IMG/VR virus record: IMGVR_UViG_3300020214_000019
Span: 1 to 51,969 of that record
From: a virus
DNA: 51,969 nucleotides
Reading direction: 5' to 3' (one strand)
In this document: positions 16,425 through 25,036 of the stretch, piece after piece
Position numbering within the stretch: the stretch's first letter is position 1
Layout: each line of letters begins with the position of its first letter
Notes under the pieces: model-generated
The model's input: the letters and a program-made list of their open reading frames with translations, nothing else
Database searches by the model: none
What the model was told of the DNA's origin: nothing
Translations under genes and position numbers: made by a program

Positions 16425-18264
16425 CAGAGCTTCCAGTAAAATCCCAAAAAAATGTGCTGTTATTAGAAGATCCCCTGTTTGATATAGGGTCTTTTGCCAA
16501 TTCTTGTATTTTTAAAGACATCCAATCTTGATAATATTTGTCATTTTCTGGTTTAGGCGGTTTAAATCCTTCCAATTTAGAAGGTTTATTTCTTCCTTGG
16601 TTTTTATTAATAGGAAATAAATTTTGAGCTAAGTACCTAACAGTATCACATACGTCAGCATATTGATCATCACTAGGGTCTTTGGTAGGTTCTCCAGATT
16701 GATCTAATTTAAAAGAATGCTTTCTTATACATTCCATTAAATATTCTGTTCTTTGGTGTTTAACTATTTTAAGCCATCTATTATTTGATGCATCTAAAAT
16801 TTGTGCTCTTGTGCTTTCTACTCCACCCTGCACATCTTTTTTAAATTCAGCACAAGGCATGCCTCTTTTTCTAAAGGCTTTTATAAACATGGGGGCTGAA
16901 GTATCTGCGTACCATTTTTCAATATCATATAAGTCTCTTACATCTTCAGCTAAAGCAATCATCTGCTCAAACTCTAATCCAGGAACAGAATAAGAATCTA
17001 CAAACCACCACTCTTTATTGGGCATTTTAGCGGAAACGGTTATAGCAAAAGCATGTTTATATCCCCAGTCAACGCCTGCAATAAATTTAATTCCGTTATC
17101 CTTTAAATGATAAATTAAATTTTGAAATGTTATATTTTTGGGTGCATCTGAACCCATAAAAGCTTTGTATGCTTCTTCTATTGAATAGGTATTACTTTTT
17201 GTGCCGCTTTCAACATAATTTGGATAAACTAGACCTGAGCTTGATGGCCTCCAACACATTAATTGCGCTTCAGACATGTCTGGATCTGTTTTATAAAATT
17301 GATTAATTGTAAAATCTATTGATTTATATAATCCGCCAACATCAGATTTCGGTCTTTCTGCCAATCTTCCCTGACATACTGGTGCTAATGGACATTTTGC
17401 GCATCCAGCGTATAATTCTTTTTTTACATAATCAGCTCTTTCAATGTCTGGCAGTGTTTCCCATTGTTCAGATGATAAATGTCTCAAAGGTAAGTTTGGG
17501 TGGAGATATCTTACTTGTTTTGGCTCTTCTGGTTTATGTCTTTCTTTTGGACAACACTCTGTTACGTCAATAATATTCCACTGCAATATTTTTTCTTTTG
17601 CCCCTGGAGCTGCATCTATTTCTTGCTGCATTAGACCGAAAGCAAACTTTCTTGTACTAGTTTTAATTGTAATAGGGAACTGGCCTTTGATAAATCCTGG
17701 AATATATTTAGCTTCTCTATATGCTCTTTCATCGGCAACTACATCAATTTCGTCAAGGCACATTATATTAGTATGGTCAGAATTAGCTCCGCTTAAACTG
17801 CAAATAACAACTGATACGTAAGCCTTCTCGCCCCTATCATTTAATATTGAAATACTTCTTTTATTGTTTGCATCTACTTTATATCCATTAGCTTCAAGAA
17901 AGGGTTTTATTTTAAGCAGGAACGAATCGATATATCCAATAGCTTTTTTAGCTTGGTTTTCAATAGCGGCCATATGCGCAATGCTTGCTTTAAAATGCAC
18001 CATCATTAAAACGGCAAAAATAGACTCTGTTAGAGTTTTAAATCCCTCACGTGAAGATAGGATTATATATCCAGGTATTTCATTCCCTTTATTATTTTTA
18101 TAAGTATTGTACGCTTCCCATAACCATTCTGCTGGAGAACTATTGCTAGTAGGATCTACGTACCCGCAAGGCAGATCTATATCTAGGTATATATTTACCC
18201 AATCCCTTAAATGCTGAAGACTTGTTATGGGCGCTACAAATGCTTTATTTAATTCGTCTTTCAT
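16405..18264 (-). CDS. terL: Terminase large subunit
   Basis: A 619-residue packaging ATPase/nuclease. The ATPase has a degenerate Walker A (LSSREGFKT) and Walker B IMCLDEID. The RNase H-like nuclease shows Asp in FIAGVDWGYKHAF, in WYADTSAP, and in DQYADVCDTVRYL. Between them is a Cys-rich insertion (CAKCPLAPVCQGRL, after ECCPKERHKP) that could bind zinc or an Fe-S cluster, which is not usual for TerL. It acts at the portal vertex. It heads the packaging part of the operon, followed by map and the portal region. Confidence 0.92.
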   Translation of the reverse strand: MKDELNKAFVAPITSLQHLRDWVNIYLDIDLPCGYVDPTSNSSPAEWLWEAYNTYKNNKGNEIPGYIILSSREGFKTLTESIFAVLMMVHFKASIAHMAAIENQAKKAIGYIDSFLLKIKPFLEANGYKVDANNKRSISILNDRGEKAYVSVVICSLSGANSDHTNIMCLDEIDVVADERAYREAKYIPGFIKGQFPITIKTSTRKFAFGLMQQEIDAAPGAKEKILQWNIIDVTECCPKERHKPEEPKQVRYLHPNLPLRHLSSEQWETLPDIERADYVKKELYAGCAKCPLAPVCQGRLAERPKSDVGGLYKSIDFTINQFYKTDPDMSEAQLMCWRPSSSGLVYPNYVESGTKSNTYSIEEAYKAFMGSDAPKNITFQNLIYHLKDNGIKFIAGVDWGYKHAFAITVSAKMPNKEWWFVDSYSVPGLEFEQMIALAEDVRDLYDIEKWYADTSAPMFIKAFRKRGMPCAEFKKDVQGGVESTRAQILDASNNRWLKIVKHQRTEYLMECIRKHSFKLDQSGEPTKDPSDDQYADVCDTVRYLAQNLFPINKNQGRNKPSKLEGFKPPKPENDKYYQDWMSLKIQELAKDPISNRGSSNNSTFFWDFTGSSDDDDQV

Positions 18265-18265
18265 T

Positions 18266-19261
18266 TTAGAATCCTAAAGAAAGACCCATGTAGTATCCTG
18301 TTCCTGAAGATGTATAATTTATTCCGGGGCCAATGTAAGTGTTTGCGATAAAAGAATCAAATGGTCTGTATAAAAAAGGTGAAAAATTAACACCTGGATT
18401 GTTAAACTTTGTATCAAAATCAACTCCAGTGCTAATAAATTTCCATTTTAAATCATTTTTGGTTAAACCGTAACCCATCCAACTTACTCCAATTGTGGGC
18501 GTAGAAAAGAATGAACCGGCACGTACACCAAAATTAATGCCACCGTTAAGCTTTGGATTAAACCAGTAAAATTTATTTTCCAAACTTTTTTCTGTTGGAT
18601 CTATTAGGGCTGTACCGTTAGAAATTTTTAATGGGTAAGGTTTGCCTTTCCATTGAGAATCAACCAACGGTGTATCTAATAATGTTAAATTTGCCTTAGT
18701 TAGAACAAAATACTTACCACTATCTTCATCTCTGGACATTGCGGTATCAACATTGATTTCAAAATCATATACTTTTTTATAAAATTTATTATTTTTATCC
18801 CATCTTACATAGCATAATGGAGGTCCGGATTTACCATCTTTTTGCGTTGAAATCTCTATGACTTCGGGGTTGCCTGCTCCACCTTCTTGCTCTTGATTTC
18901 TTAACACAAAAAGAACATCGGATAAGTATTTTACTCTACCTTCTAAGTTCTTTTTTTGTTCTCCCCATCTTTTTTCAAGCTCTTCTTTCATTTGTTTTTC
19001 GGATACATATTTTTTTTCTAAATCAGCTACGTAATCATTTATTCTTTTAAATTGCTCTTCTTTTCCAACTATTTCATTATATTTTCTTTCTGCATCGTTT
19101 TTATCTTTATAAAGACCATAAATAAAGTAACATAATCCTAAAACGGTTACTGTTTTAAGCAAAAACAAAAAGTACTTAGATAGCAGATCTCTAATCGTGG
19201 GCAATACTGAAAATATTACCTTTTTAGATATTTCTAATAAAAATGTAATTAAGTTCTTCAT
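18266..19261 (-). CDS. Membrane-anchored coiled-coil protein with OMP-like C-terminus
   Basis: A 331-residue protein. A membrane span (about residues 31-50, FLFLLKTVTVLGLCYFIYGL) is followed by a long coiled coil (about 55-115), then a 200-residue beta-rich region ending in TYIGPGINYTSSGTGYYMGL and a terminal Phe, the ending of outer-membrane beta-barrels. An inner-membrane anchor joined to a barrel-like end could span the envelope, reminiscent of spanins but with different architecture. Its stop is 1 base before the terminase start. Function unknown. Confidence 0.6.
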   Translation of the reverse strand: MKNLITFLLEISKKVIFSVLPTIRDLLSKYFLFLLKTVTVLGLCYFIYGLYKDKNDAERKYNEIVGKEEQFKRINDYVADLEKKYVSEKQMKEELEKRWGEQKKNLEGRVKYLSDVLFVLRNQEQEGGAGNPEVIEISTQKDGKSGPPLCYVRWDKNNKFYKKVYDFEINVDTAMSRDEDSGKYFVLTKANLTLLDTPLVDSQWKGKPYPLKISNGTALIDPTEKSLENKFYWFNPKLNGGINFGVRAGSFFSTPTIGVSWMGYGLTKNDLKWKFISTGVDFDTKFNNPGVNFSPFLYRPFDSFIANTYIGPGINYTSSGTGYYMGLSLGF

Positions 19262-19267
19262 GTAAAA

Positions 19268-19951
19268 TTAAAACGGTTTTACTCCAGACTTTAATACTAT
19301 CTCGCATATATGATCAAGTCTTTCAATGTGCTCATAAGCAGACCATGGATCTTTTGCAACAGAACAAACTCCATGTTTATCTTGTCCAACTATATCAAAA
19401 TTTAATTCAGTAATAACGTTTTCTTTAGCTGTTAAATCAATAGAATATTTAACTTCATTTTCTGATATTTTTTCAGCAGTTAAATTATAATCGTTACCAG
19501 AAAGACTTGCCCATGTAGCTAATCCTAACTGATGGCTAATTGCTGGTAAAAATGGAACAGTTGGTGCAACTTTAGTATACCTGCTTATTTCTGGAAACAT
19601 TCTGCTTATTTTTACTAAATCCCATCCGGCAAACATTGCAGATACCACATTTGTAGGGTGTGCGTGTACTATAGCTCTACACGATTTAGCGTCTTTCTGT
19701 AAAAGAAAGTGCATATGTAATTCGCCTGAAGGATTAGAACTACTACCTTCTGGTAAAGAAACATCAGAAAAATCATGTAAAAATTTTAACTTAACCATAT
19801 GTTCAGGATGAATGATGGTTTTCCTCCATCCTGATGGAGTTATATATAAAAATTTAGAATCTTTTTTCCTAAGTGAAACGTTGCCATCTCTCGTAGTAAT
19901 CCAACCACGATCGTACAGCTGTCTCATTACATCGCCTATGGCGGTAAGCAT
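19268..19951 (-). CDS. Class II aldolase/adducin-like protein
   Basis: A 227-residue protein of the class II aldolase/epimerase fold (fuculose-phosphate aldolase, ribulose-phosphate epimerase). The start resembles the family (ITTRDGNVSLRKKDSKFLYI, then TPSG). Zinc ligands are His96 and His98 (VHAHPTN), His193 (DKHGVCS) and the general base Glu77 (NPSGELHMHF). The family usually has NHG where this has DKHG. It may be an auxiliary metabolic enzyme or a structural reuse of the fold. Substrate cannot be told from sequence. Confidence 0.8.
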   Translation of the reverse strand: MLTAIGDVMRQLYDRGWITTRDGNVSLRKKDSKFLYITPSGWRKTIIHPEHMVKLKFLHDFSDVSLPEGSSSNPSGELHMHFLLQKDAKSCRAIVHAHPTNVVSAMFAGWDLVKISRMFPEISRYTKVAPTVPFLPAISHQLGLATWASLSGNDYNLTAEKISENEVKYSIDLTAKENVITELNFDIVGQDKHGVCSVAKDPWSAYEHIERLDHICEIVLKSGVKPF

Positions 19952-19952
19952 A

Positions 19953-20054
19953 TTACTTCTTTTTTGATTTTGGCATCAATTTTTTAAGAGCTGCCATTAG
20001 TTTTTTAACTAAACATTGTTTTTTTGCTTTACTTTTCTTTTTAGCTTTACTCAT
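19953..20054 (-). CDS. Lys-rich 33-aa peptide
   Basis: A 33-residue ORF, start at 20054, stop at 19953. Half its residues are Lys (MSKAKKKSKAKKQCLVKKLM), with a short amphipathic helix in the middle. The ATG overlaps the stop of the upstream gene (ATGAGTAA), so translation is likely coupled. It could be a DNA-binding or packaged basic peptide. Confidence 0.5.
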   Translation of the reverse strand: MSKAKKKSKAKKQCLVKKLMAALKKLMPKSKKK

Positions 20055-20688
20055 TTTTATTACCCTTTCTTTTTGATTCAGACACTATATTCAGTATTTT
20101 AGCAGAATCTTCGGGTGAAAGGGAAGCGATATTATTAACAGATCTTTGATCTATATTAACATTTATAGTAGTATCGTTAGCTTTTGGCCTATCCTGACCT
20201 GTCACTTTGTTCAATCCTTCCACTACTTTAAGTAGTTGCGAAACTGAATCTACCGACATTGTTCCTTCTAAATCCTTTTCATTTCCACTAGTTAAGAATT
20301 TTTTAATTTTATCTCCATGTTTTTTATGCGTAGCTGATAACAAATCGGAAAGAAAATTTATAGATTCTAATTGAGCCTTTAGTAGTTTTTCTTTAATATT
20401 TTCTTGTAGTTTACCAAGGTAATCTTCTTTTTCTTTGTCCCAGTTCCCTGTAACTTTAGCTATTAATATAGACTCATATGGAAAAGCCTTATTGAGCCTA
20501 AAAATCTCTTTTGTATCATAACCATTTAAATACATTGAAAAAAAAGATGCTGTCGTTTCTGTTGACAGTTTTTTCCCGCCAGATTCTAAATACTTTTTAA
20601 CACATTCGTATTCTTCCTCTGATAGAACCTTTAAACATCTATCTTCAAAGCTTTCTTCAATTGTAATTATGTTAGGTCCTTGTGTCAT
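20047..20688 (-). CDS. Possible terminase small subunit
   Basis: 213 residues from the ATG at 20688 (MTQGPNIITIEES). An in-frame ATG at 20730 exists, but the nearer start overlaps the preceding gene neatly. An N-terminal HTH-like region (FFSMYLNGYDTKEIFRLN, about residues 46-63) is followed by a helical middle and a C-terminal LLKVVEGLNKVTGQDRPKA, a layout seen in small terminase subunits. It lies three genes upstream of TerL in the same unit. No clear family match. Confidence 0.4.
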   Translation of the reverse strand: MTQGPNIITIEESFEDRCLKVLSEEEYECVKKYLESGGKKLSTETTASFFSMYLNGYDTKEIFRLNKAFPYESILIAKVTGNWDKEKEDYLGKLQENIKEKLLKAQLESINFLSDLLSATHKKHGDKIKKFLTSGNEKDLEGTMSVDSVSQLLKVVEGLNKVTGQDRPKANDTTINVNIDQRSVNNIASLSPEDSAKILNIVSESKRKGNKNE

Positions 20689-21007
20689 AAATAACTTCTT
20701 GGTCTTTAACAAAAACAACCGAACAATCATCCCATAATAGGCTTCTAGTCCAGTCTATTATTTTTTGTATAACTTCTTTATTATGCTTGCTTAACTTGAA
20801 ACCTTTTACTTTTGTTAGTTTAAAAAATACCAGTTTTTTTTCTACGTCTATATGAGTTTCAGACTTTAAAACTCCGTTTAATAAAACTGGATACATTTTT
20901 AATTGCAACAGCTGGGCTTCATGTAATGATCCAAATCTATTGGTAGCTTCTTTTAAAAGCATTAGCTGACTATAAATGCTTAAATTTTCTTTTGGTTTAG
21001 TATTCAT
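20672..21007 (-). CDS. Hypothetical protein, 111 aa
   Basis: A basic 111-residue soluble protein with an N-terminal helix (YSQLMLLKEATNRFGS) and beta-strands near LVFFKLTKVKGFKLS. It overlaps the nuclease gene upstream by 4 bases (ATGA type) and the next gene by 17. I do not recognise it. Confidence 0.6.
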   Translation of the reverse strand: MNTKPKENLSIYSQLMLLKEATNRFGSLHEAQLLQLKMYPVLLNGVLKSETHIDVEKKLVFFKLTKVKGFKLSKHNKEVIQKIIDWTRSLLWDDCSVVFVKDQEVIYDTRT

Positions 21008-21987
21008 AACACAATATTACAGTTATTTTTAATAATTTCAAATATTTCTTTTGAGTCTTCTTCATTTAAGTTATTGTTTTTAATATAATTTTCAAAATAG
21101 TCTTTAAAGGCATTTTTAATACCTGAAGATTCCTTAATTTCAATTTTTTTGTTCTCTTTAATTGGAAAGGTTCTTACTTTAACTTCTTCTGGCAACTCTT
21201 TTAGCTTTCTTTTAATAAAATTTTCATCTCCATGAATATCTACAAAAGTTTTGTTATTAAGTTTAAAATCTAAATTTTCATTTTCATTTTGAACTATATT
21301 AAGTTTTTTAAACTGTTCACAAACTTCTTCTGGAGTTGCTATAAACTCTAAACTAGATTCATCATGCCAAATATTAACGCCTTTAATTTCATCAACATCT
21401 GCTCTTGTTAACTGTCTGGGTGTTCCTACGTAAACAACCTTTTCATTTCCGTTCTTATCTTTTATTGACTGCTTTTTATGTATATGTCCGCTAATAAATA
21501 AAACATCTTTATTAATATCTTCTAATTTTACTCCAGTTGGAGCATAAAACCCGCCTTCATACTGAGCACCGTAAAATTCTTGATGACACAATACGGTCTT
21601 AATTTGATCATCTAAACCATTTATTAGTTCGGTAAAATCTTTCGAGGATTTGATATAAGGTATGGCTACTGTTGCTTTAGACATCCTATACGGTGAATTA
21701 ATAACTGTAGTTTGTTTTGAATTAGACATCATGCTAGTAAATTCGCACGAATAATCCATGTCATGATTACCTACAATACTATATGAGCATTGTAACTGTT
21801 CATATGCTTTTTGCCAAAAATCTAAAACCTCTACCCTAACGTTTCCATGGGTATCATATTGATCTCCCATAAATACTGGTGTAAGGCTTTTTTCTTTGCA
21901 CAAAATAGAAATCCATTGAATAAGTCTTTCTGACTCTTCAATGTTATCTGGTTTTACGTGCATGTCTCCTATTAACAAATAATTCAT
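21004..21987 (-). CDS. SbcD/Mre11-type nuclease (T4 gp47-like)
   Basis: A 327-residue calcineurin-like phosphoesterase with the ordered metal motifs GDMH (7-10), GDQYD, GNHD, a histidine in CHQEFYGA and GHIH, then VYVGTPRQLTRADV, typical of Mre11/SbcD/gp47. With the SbcC-like ATPase at 29310 it should form the exo/endonuclease complex that processes DNA ends for recombination-dependent replication. Here nuclease and ATPase are on opposite strands about 8 kb apart, whereas they are usually adjacent. It overlaps the GroES-like gene by one base. Confidence 0.9.
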   Translation of the reverse strand: MNYLLIGDMHVKPDNIEESERLIQWISILCKEKSLTPVFMGDQYDTHGNVRVEVLDFWQKAYEQLQCSYSIVGNHDMDYSCEFTSMMSNSKQTTVINSPYRMSKATVAIPYIKSSKDFTELINGLDDQIKTVLCHQEFYGAQYEGGFYAPTGVKLEDINKDVLFISGHIHKKQSIKDKNGNEKVVYVGTPRQLTRADVDEIKGVNIWHDESSLEFIATPEEVCEQFKKLNIVQNENENLDFKLNNKTFVDIHGDENFIKRKLKELPEEVKVRTFPIKENKKIEIKESSGIKNAFKDYFENYIKNNNLNEEDSKEIFEIIKNNCNIVL

Positions 21988-22319
21988 TATGTTCCCACTG
22001 TTTCTACATGTTCATAATATTGAGTGTTTACTTTTTTATATCCTACAATTTCTGTTTTAGGACAAAAAACAACTTCTTTATTGTCGTGAACAAATTTTTG
22101 TTTTGCCCATGGGTGCAAACCTGCATCTCCTCTTAATATAACAAAATCTCCAGGTCCAAGTAACAAATTATCATTTAATCTGCAATTCCAGACTACCTTA
22201 CATTCTACCAAATTAATCCTGTTTGAATTCATTGCAAAACCATTTGTAATTTGAGCTTCAATTTTTGAAAACACTGGTTGCTCAATAGCAATCCTATCAT
22301 TAATAGTAAAAATTTCCAT
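21987..22319 (-). CDS. GroES-like co-chaperonin
   Basis: A 110-residue protein with the GroES layout: INDRIAIEQP at the start (as in LHDRVIV), a Gly/Asn-rich segment where the mobile loop lies (ITNGFAMNSNRINLV), LGPGDFVIL (as in VKVGDIVI), and KEVVFCPKTEIVGY (as in EEVLIMSESDILAIV). Length is close to GroES (97) and T4 gp31 (111). It would cap the phage GroEL encoded at 26293. Overall similarity is remote, so this rests on pattern and on the GroEL partner. Confidence 0.6.
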   Translation of the reverse strand: MEIFTINDRIAIEQPVFSKIEAQITNGFAMNSNRINLVECKVVWNCRLNDNLLLGPGDFVILRGDAGLHPWAKQKFVHDNKEVVFCPKTEIVGYKKVNTQYYEHVETVGT

Positions 22320-22322
22320 AAC

Positions 22323-23327
22323 TTACTCCTTTAAAAGGTTAATTCCATACGTCAAAGACAAAATCTTTTTTTCTAAAACTGATAAATCTTTTGTTGCGGG
22401 TATAAGCTTCTTTTTTAGATCTCTATTAACAATGCTTTCTTCCATATTATCCGTTAATTTAAAATAAAAATCAGCTTCTTTTTTAGATATGGAATCATTA
22501 GTCGTGTTATCTTTATCTTTAACTGGTTGTATATTAAAAGTTCTTGAAGCATTAACAAGCTCATTTAAATATTCCATAGTAACATTTGGAAAAGTTTTTT
22601 TAATAATTTTTAATATTTGCTGATTGTTTTCAGTTTTCTCAGTATTTCTTGCTTTGTTAATTAAATACAGTATTCTTCTCTCGGTAGGAGAAAGCTTAAT
22701 TATTGTTTCACTATTGTCTTCAATCATGTACGCAACCATTCTACCAATGGCTACAGATCTAAAAACTAGTTTAAATGGTGGTACAAATTTGTCTATGGCT
22801 ATTAAAAGACCTTCGGAGGATGCTTGAATTAAATCCATGTATTCCAAGTGGGTGTCTGGTATCTTTGACCAAAAAATCTTAGATCTATTGATGGCTAAAG
22901 GTAGGTTCATTTCGCAAAGATTATTTCTTAATTCTTTTATTTTTTCTAAAAGTCTTAATAGTCTTTTGGTTTTTGTTTTTATATTCTTACAAGCCCACGC
23001 AGCAAAAACATAATTAATTCTAAACTTATAAAGTTTTTCTGGTTTTTCTTGATGAAAAGCTTTTGCTATTTTATTAGAAAACGTATCTTGTCTTTCTCTA
23101 AAATAAATTCTAGCTGCCAAAATATTTTTTTGATCATTTAAAATAAATTTCATAAAATTTTTATAAACATTCCTGCCTGCCCCTGTTGCAAGAAGAGTTT
23201 CTTTAAACTTTTTTTCAACTGAAAAAAGTTTCTTTAGAAGCTTCTTTTGATCATCATAATTAAAAGTGCTGTTATTGAGTATTTCACTCATCTCAGCAAC
23301 AAATCTGTAAAAAACCTTTTGTGACAT
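22323..23327 (-). CDS. Sigma-70-family factor (phage sigma)
   Basis: A 334-residue protein whose middle (about residues 138-190) fits sigma region 2: CEMNLPLAINRSKIFW, then YMDLIQASSEGLLIAIDKF (the conserved DLIQ.G..GL..A..KF core), then VFRSVAIGRMVAYMIED, then the start of region 3 (LSPTERRILYLI). The C-terminus, KDLSVLEKKILSLTYGINLL, resembles region 4. Like T4 gp55 it lies next to the gp47-type gene, and it probably redirects host RNA polymerase to late or middle promoters. Promoter specificity is unknown. Confidence 0.75.
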   Translation of the reverse strand: MSQKVFYRFVAEMSEILNNSTFNYDDQKKLLKKLFSVEKKFKETLLATGAGRNVYKNFMKFILNDQKNILAARIYFRERQDTFSNKIAKAFHQEKPEKLYKFRINYVFAAWACKNIKTKTKRLLRLLEKIKELRNNLCEMNLPLAINRSKIFWSKIPDTHLEYMDLIQASSEGLLIAIDKFVPPFKLVFRSVAIGRMVAYMIEDNSETIIKLSPTERRILYLINKARNTEKTENNQQILKIIKKTFPNVTMEYLNELVNASRTFNIQPVKDKDNTTNDSISKKEADFYFKLTDNMEESIVNRDLKKKLIPATKDLSVLEKKILSLTYGINLLKE

Positions 23328-23328
23328 T

Positions 23329-24741
23329 TTAAATTACCTTAACTTCCCCAAGGGTGCCATAAATTCTCATTCTGGCCTTGGTGTGTCTTTCCATATGTTT
23401 TGAGTTTAAAACCATAAAATCAGAAACCCATAAATCTGTCTTACCTGGAAAAATCCTGGTTCCTCTTCCTATTGCTTGCTTTACTTGTATTTCGCTCATT
23501 CCACCTTGTAAGTATATCAAAGAACTGGCAGGTTTTAAATCAACTCCAGTACTTATAGCTGATGTACCTATAAGAAGCATTAAGCTTCCTTCGTTAAAAT
23601 CTTTAATGATTTCAGATCTTTTTGATTGTGGTGTAGCTCCGCAAATAAACTCATGTTTAGTTTTTAAATAATTAGATAAAAGCTCATGTTGAACCAATTC
23701 ATCAATAATAATAAGAGTTTTTCTATCAGCAATTTGTACCGATTTATCCGCAATATCAGCCGCTAATTTAACTACGTTTGGGTTTTCAAATAATTGTTTT
23801 CTGGTTTCTTGGTTAACGTCTTGTCTATTTGTGTTACCGTTTGAATCAACTCTAAATATTCTAAAAACAGGTTTTGCTAAATACCCTTCATCTACTAATT
23901 CTTTAAATGTTTTTTTATAAACTACAGGTCCAGTAATGCCTTTTAAAATCATTTCGGAGCCGTCGGTTCTTAATTGAGTCGCACTAAAAAAGAACCTGTA
24001 TGGTGCTTTTGCAGCAATACCCATACAGACAGCTTCAAATGTCTCAGCAGGAACAGAATGTGATTCATCGGCTATAAAAACATTGGTTTGAGATAAGTCT
24101 TCGTATTCTTTGCTTTCTTTTGATATTCTTGTTAAAGCTTGTCCGGTTGCTACAACTATCAATTTTTTAGTTTCCTTTTTAGTACCACTAAATTTACCTA
24201 CTCTTTTTTTGCCAAATCTTAAACATAAATCTTGATACAACTGTTCAGTTATTGAACGACTAGGTGTCATCAGTAACGTTTTTAAGCCATAATTCTTGAT
24301 TAACTCGGTTATACAAGCAGATTTACCGCTTCCTGTTGGTAACTCTACCGCACCATGCTTAATAGCTTTTAAAGCCTCTATAGCCTCTTTTTGATACGGT
24401 CTTAAATCAAACTCTGGAGCTTTTTCCCATGGAATTGATTGTGGTTCTGGATAATATATTTCATTTTTTAATTCCCATTTAAACCTTTGTTTTAATTCAG
24501 GAATTAATCCGCTATATGTATAATCTCCAATATTATCTTTAAAAATCAATGTTTTAACTGATTGATCTTTTAATTGTTTAAGTCTTTCAGTATGCCCATC
24601 TGGATCTCCTGAAGCCCATCTAAAATTGTTTTTTATCTTGTAAATTTGATAATTTACAGACCTATCCACAAAAGTTAAAAATCTTTTAACTTCATTATCA
24701 ACATGTGGCAAATAGATCTTTACAGGTTCTTTTATTATCAT
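23329..24741 (-). CDS. UvsW-like superfamily II helicase
   Basis: A 470-residue DEAD/DEAH-type helicase with Walker A ELPTGSGKS (133-141), motif II ADESH, motif III FFSATQLRTDG and C-terminal motif VI QAIGRGTRIFPGKTD. The N-terminal 100 residues form an accessory domain as in T4 UvsW. These enzymes unwind branched DNA and R-loops and help switch from origin- to recombination-dependent replication. First gene of the long minus-strand unit; a -10 lies only a few bases upstream. Confidence 0.92.
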   Translation of the reverse strand: MIIKEPVKIYLPHVDNEVKRFLTFVDRSVNYQIYKIKNNFRWASGDPDGHTERLKQLKDQSVKTLIFKDNIGDYTYSGLIPELKQRFKWELKNEIYYPEPQSIPWEKAPEFDLRPYQKEAIEALKAIKHGAVELPTGSGKSACITELIKNYGLKTLLMTPSRSITEQLYQDLCLRFGKKRVGKFSGTKKETKKLIVVATGQALTRISKESKEYEDLSQTNVFIADESHSVPAETFEAVCMGIAAKAPYRFFFSATQLRTDGSEMILKGITGPVVYKKTFKELVDEGYLAKPVFRIFRVDSNGNTNRQDVNQETRKQLFENPNVVKLAADIADKSVQIADRKTLIIIDELVQHELLSNYLKTKHEFICGATPQSKRSEIIKDFNEGSLMLLIGTSAISTGVDLKPASSLIYLQGGMSEIQVKQAIGRGTRIFPGKTDLWVSDFMVLNSKHMERHTKARMRIYGTLGEVKVI

Positions 24742-24749
24742 TTGAGCTT

Positions 24750-24777
24750 ATTATACACTATCTGATTTAACTTTAAA
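24750..24777 (-). promoter_or_regulatory. Sigma-70-like promoter for the minus-strand unit
   Basis: On the minus strand, TTTAAA (24777-24772), a 16-base spacer and TATAAT (24755-24750). The predicted start near 24743 is only about two bases before the ATG at 24741, implying a leaderless or near-leaderless mRNA. Confidence 0.5.
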
Positions 24778-24783
24778 AGTTAT

Positions 24784-24811
24784 TTGGCATGAACTTTGCG
24801 TTATTTACAAG
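24784..24811 (+). promoter_or_regulatory. Sigma-54-like promoter P3
   Basis: TTGGCATGAACTTTGCGTTATT, with GG at 24786-24787 and GC at 24798-24799. The upstream block is identical to P4 (39861), but the downstream TATTAT element is not conserved (ATACCAT instead), although ATAAAACC is. This favours the -24/-12 block as the functional part. It drives the plus unit from 24839. Confidence 0.55.
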
Positions 24812-24838
24812 AATATTAAATATATATACCATAAAACC

Positions 24839-25036
24839 ATGAATACTATACAAACATTAAAAACAAAAATTCAAAAAATTAACCGAATAATTTCTAAATT
24901 TGCTAATAAGCATTTAGAAATTGGAACAGAAAAAAATTACATTTTATACTTTAAGCTGAAGGACAAAAAAGAAGATCTTGAGGACGAACTTATGCTTGAA
25001 GAACTTTTTTCTAGGGAAGGGCTTAAAAATGAATAG
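24839..25036 (+). CDS. Small coiled-coil protein, 65 aa
   Basis: A 65-residue, highly charged, helical protein (LKTKIQKINRIISKF; KLKDKKEDLEDELMLEEL). First gene after promoter P3. Function unknown. Confidence 0.6.
   Translation: MNTIQTLKTKIQKINRIISKFANKHLEIGTEKNYILYFKLKDKKEDLEDELMLEELFSREGLKNE

Noticed and set aside
17319-18103. Three plus-strand ORFs over the terminase gene
   Set aside because: Antisense shadows. The terminase frame has conserved motifs and the whole region belongs to the minus operon.
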